From Solirubrobacterales bacterium (GTDB lineage: Bacteria > Actinomycetota > Thermoleophilia > Solirubrobacterales > 70-9): 33,429 bases of DNA. This document shows, piece after piece, positions 32,618 through 33,429 of this stretch. The stretch spans positions 1 to 33,429 of the forward strand of contig JAGQUO010000014.1 of the NCBI GenBank assembly GCA_020438445.1, written 5' to 3'. Position 1 is the stretch's first letter. Each line of letters opens with the position of its first letter. Position numbers and translations under genes: made by a program. The notes below the pieces were generated by a model, which saw nothing but the letters and a program-made list of their open reading frames with translations, searched no databases and was not told the origin of the DNA.

Positions 32618-32623
32618 TAATCT
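32618..32623 (+). promoter_or_regulatory. -10 element TAATCT, leaderless start
   Basis: TAATCT ends 7 bases before the GTG at 32631 and selects that start. It lies in the 46-base gap shared with the divergent GNAT-like gene. Confidence 0.5.
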
Positions 32624-32630
32624 CCGGGGG

Positions 32631-33410
32631 GTGAAGAGCGGGACTACTGCACTGAGGATCGAGGGCCTCGCCAAGACCTACGACGACGGCACCGTCGGGC
32701 TCGATGCCCTCGATCTCGAGGTTCCCGCCGGCGAGTTCTTCGGCCTGCTCGGACCGAACGGCGCCGGCAAGACGACCCTGATCAACTCGGTCTGCAACCT
32801 GATCCGGACCACCGGAGGCCGGATCTCCGTGTTCGGGTTCGAGCACGATTCGATGGAGGCGCGGCGGCTCGTCGGCGTCGCCGAGCAGGACCCGAACCTG
32901 GATCGGTTCCTCACCGTCCGCGAGTCGCTCGTCTACCACGGCGGCTACTTCGGGATGCCGGCCGACGCGGCCGCGGCACGCGCCGACGAGATGATCGAGG
33001 TCTTCGATCTGCAGGCGAAGTCGGGCACGCGCACGAGCAAGCTCTCGGGCGGCATGAAGCGACGGCTGCTCCTCGCCCGGGCGCTGCTGCACGAGCCGCT
33101 GCTCGTGATCCTCGACGAGCCGACCGCCGGCGTCGACGTCGAGCTGCGGCATGACCTCTGGCGCTACATCAAGCGCCTGCACCAGGAGGGGACGACGATC
33201 CTGCTGACGACGCACTACCTCGAGGAGGCGGAGTCGCTGTGTGAGGACGTCGCGCTGATCTCGAGGGGGCGGATCGTCGCCCGCGACACCCCCGACGGCC
33301 TCAAGGCCCGCTACGACGCAACCACGCTCGAGGAGGTCTACCTGCAGACCGTCTCGACGGCGCTGCCGATCGCGATGGCGGCGGAGACCGGCGAGGAGGT
33401 CTCGTCGTGA
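32631..33410 (+). CDS. ABC-2 type exporter ATP-binding protein
   Basis: ATPase of a CcmA/DrrA/NodI-type export system, 259 residues. Walker A GPNGAGKT (41-48), Q-loop VAEQDPNLDRFLTV, signature LSGGMKRR, Walker B LLVILDEPTAGVDVELR, switch TTHYLEEAE, and the late SRGRIVARDTPDGLK typical of the family. Substrate unknown; drug, lipid or polysaccharide export are all possible. GTG 32631 follows TAATCT; the frame upstream of it is antisense to the GNAT-like gene. Its stop overlaps the next start as GTGA. Confidence 0.94.
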   Translation: MKSGTTALRIEGLAKTYDDGTVGLDALDLEVPAGEFFGLLGPNGAGKTTLINSVCNLIRTTGGRISVFGFEHDSMEARRLVGVAEQDPNLDRFLTVRESLVYHGGYFGMPADAAAARADEMIEVFDLQAKSGTRTSKLSGGMKRRLLLARALLHEPLLVILDEPTAGVDVELRHDLWRYIKRLHQEGTTILLTTHYLEEAESLCEDVALISRGRIVARDTPDGLKARYDATTLEEVYLQTVSTALPIAMAAETGEEVSS

Positions 33411-33429
33411 CGACGCCGCCCGAGGTCGC
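33407..33429 (+). CDS. Start of next gene, probably the ABC-2 permease (partial)
   Basis: GTG 33407 overlaps the ATPase stop by four bases and opens a frame (MTTPPEV) to the window's end. Only seven codons are visible. The permease identity is inferred from position after an ABC-2 ATPase. Confidence 0.5.

Noticed and set aside
1-33429. Defence system, prophage, CRISPR array or biosynthetic cluster
   Set aside because: No nuclease-methylase pairs, phage structural genes, regularly spaced repeats or multi-enzyme synthases were visible on either strand.

Overview
The window is a stretch of very high-GC chromosome (strong G/C at third codon positions) carrying ordinary actinobacterial housekeeping and transport genes. 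The gene set (CysM/Mec pair, actinobacterial ParB-like protein, DUF1802 and DUF1152 proteins, secreted glycoside hydrolase-like and M23 proteins) and the protein sequences fit a deep-branching actinobacterium, most likely class Thermoleophilia (Solirubrobacterales or relatives). This is judged from protein character alone; no database search was possible. I saw no tRNA, rRNA, CRISPR array, insertion sequence or prophage.

Layout. 1-2.5 kb: the end of a histone-deacetylase-family gene, divergent from nadB (quinolinate synthesis), then a small zinc-knuckle protein. 2.5-6.1 kb: a hydantoinase/oxoprolinase A-B operon. 6.2-7.9 kb: DUF1802 and DUF1152 proteins. 7.9-10 kb: a secreted glycerophosphodiester phosphodiesterase converging on endonuclease IV. 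10.2-11 kb: a protein that looks like a gluzincin peptidase without its catalytic motif. 11-12.9 kb: a minus-strand cysM - mec - zinc-ribbon/DUF2007/membrane gene cluster, i.e. the sulfur-carrier route to cysteine without its carrier CysO. 13-15.6 kb: a polar amino acid ABC importer with a terminator between the binding protein and the permease. 15.6-17.2 kb: a signal peptide plus glycoside-hydrolase-like domain fused to the C-terminal FtsX permease domain. 17.3-18 kb: a ParB-like protein.

18-25.3 kb is one long minus-strand block: adk - map - GH13 alpha-glucosidase, then a sugar ABC importer (lipoprotein, two permeases, MalK/UgpC-type ATPase). Together these look like alpha-glucoside capture, uptake and hydrolysis. 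25.6-29.1 kb holds an Lhr-type helicase lacking its whole first RecA domain. 29.1-32.6 kb (minus strand): a methyltransferase, a secreted M23 peptidase, a flippase-like UPF0104 membrane protein and a GNAT-like protein. 32.6 kb to the end: an ABC export ATPase and the first codons of its partner.

Two themes stand out. First, many genes start 7-9 bases after a hexamer of the form TAnnCT, which implies leaderless mRNAs and a shared -10 element; this pattern also fixes several start codons. Second, two joints are abnormal: the glycoside hydrolase/FtsX fusion near 16741 and the headless lhr near 25629. Each could be a real rearrangement or an assembly join, and the sequence alone cannot decide.
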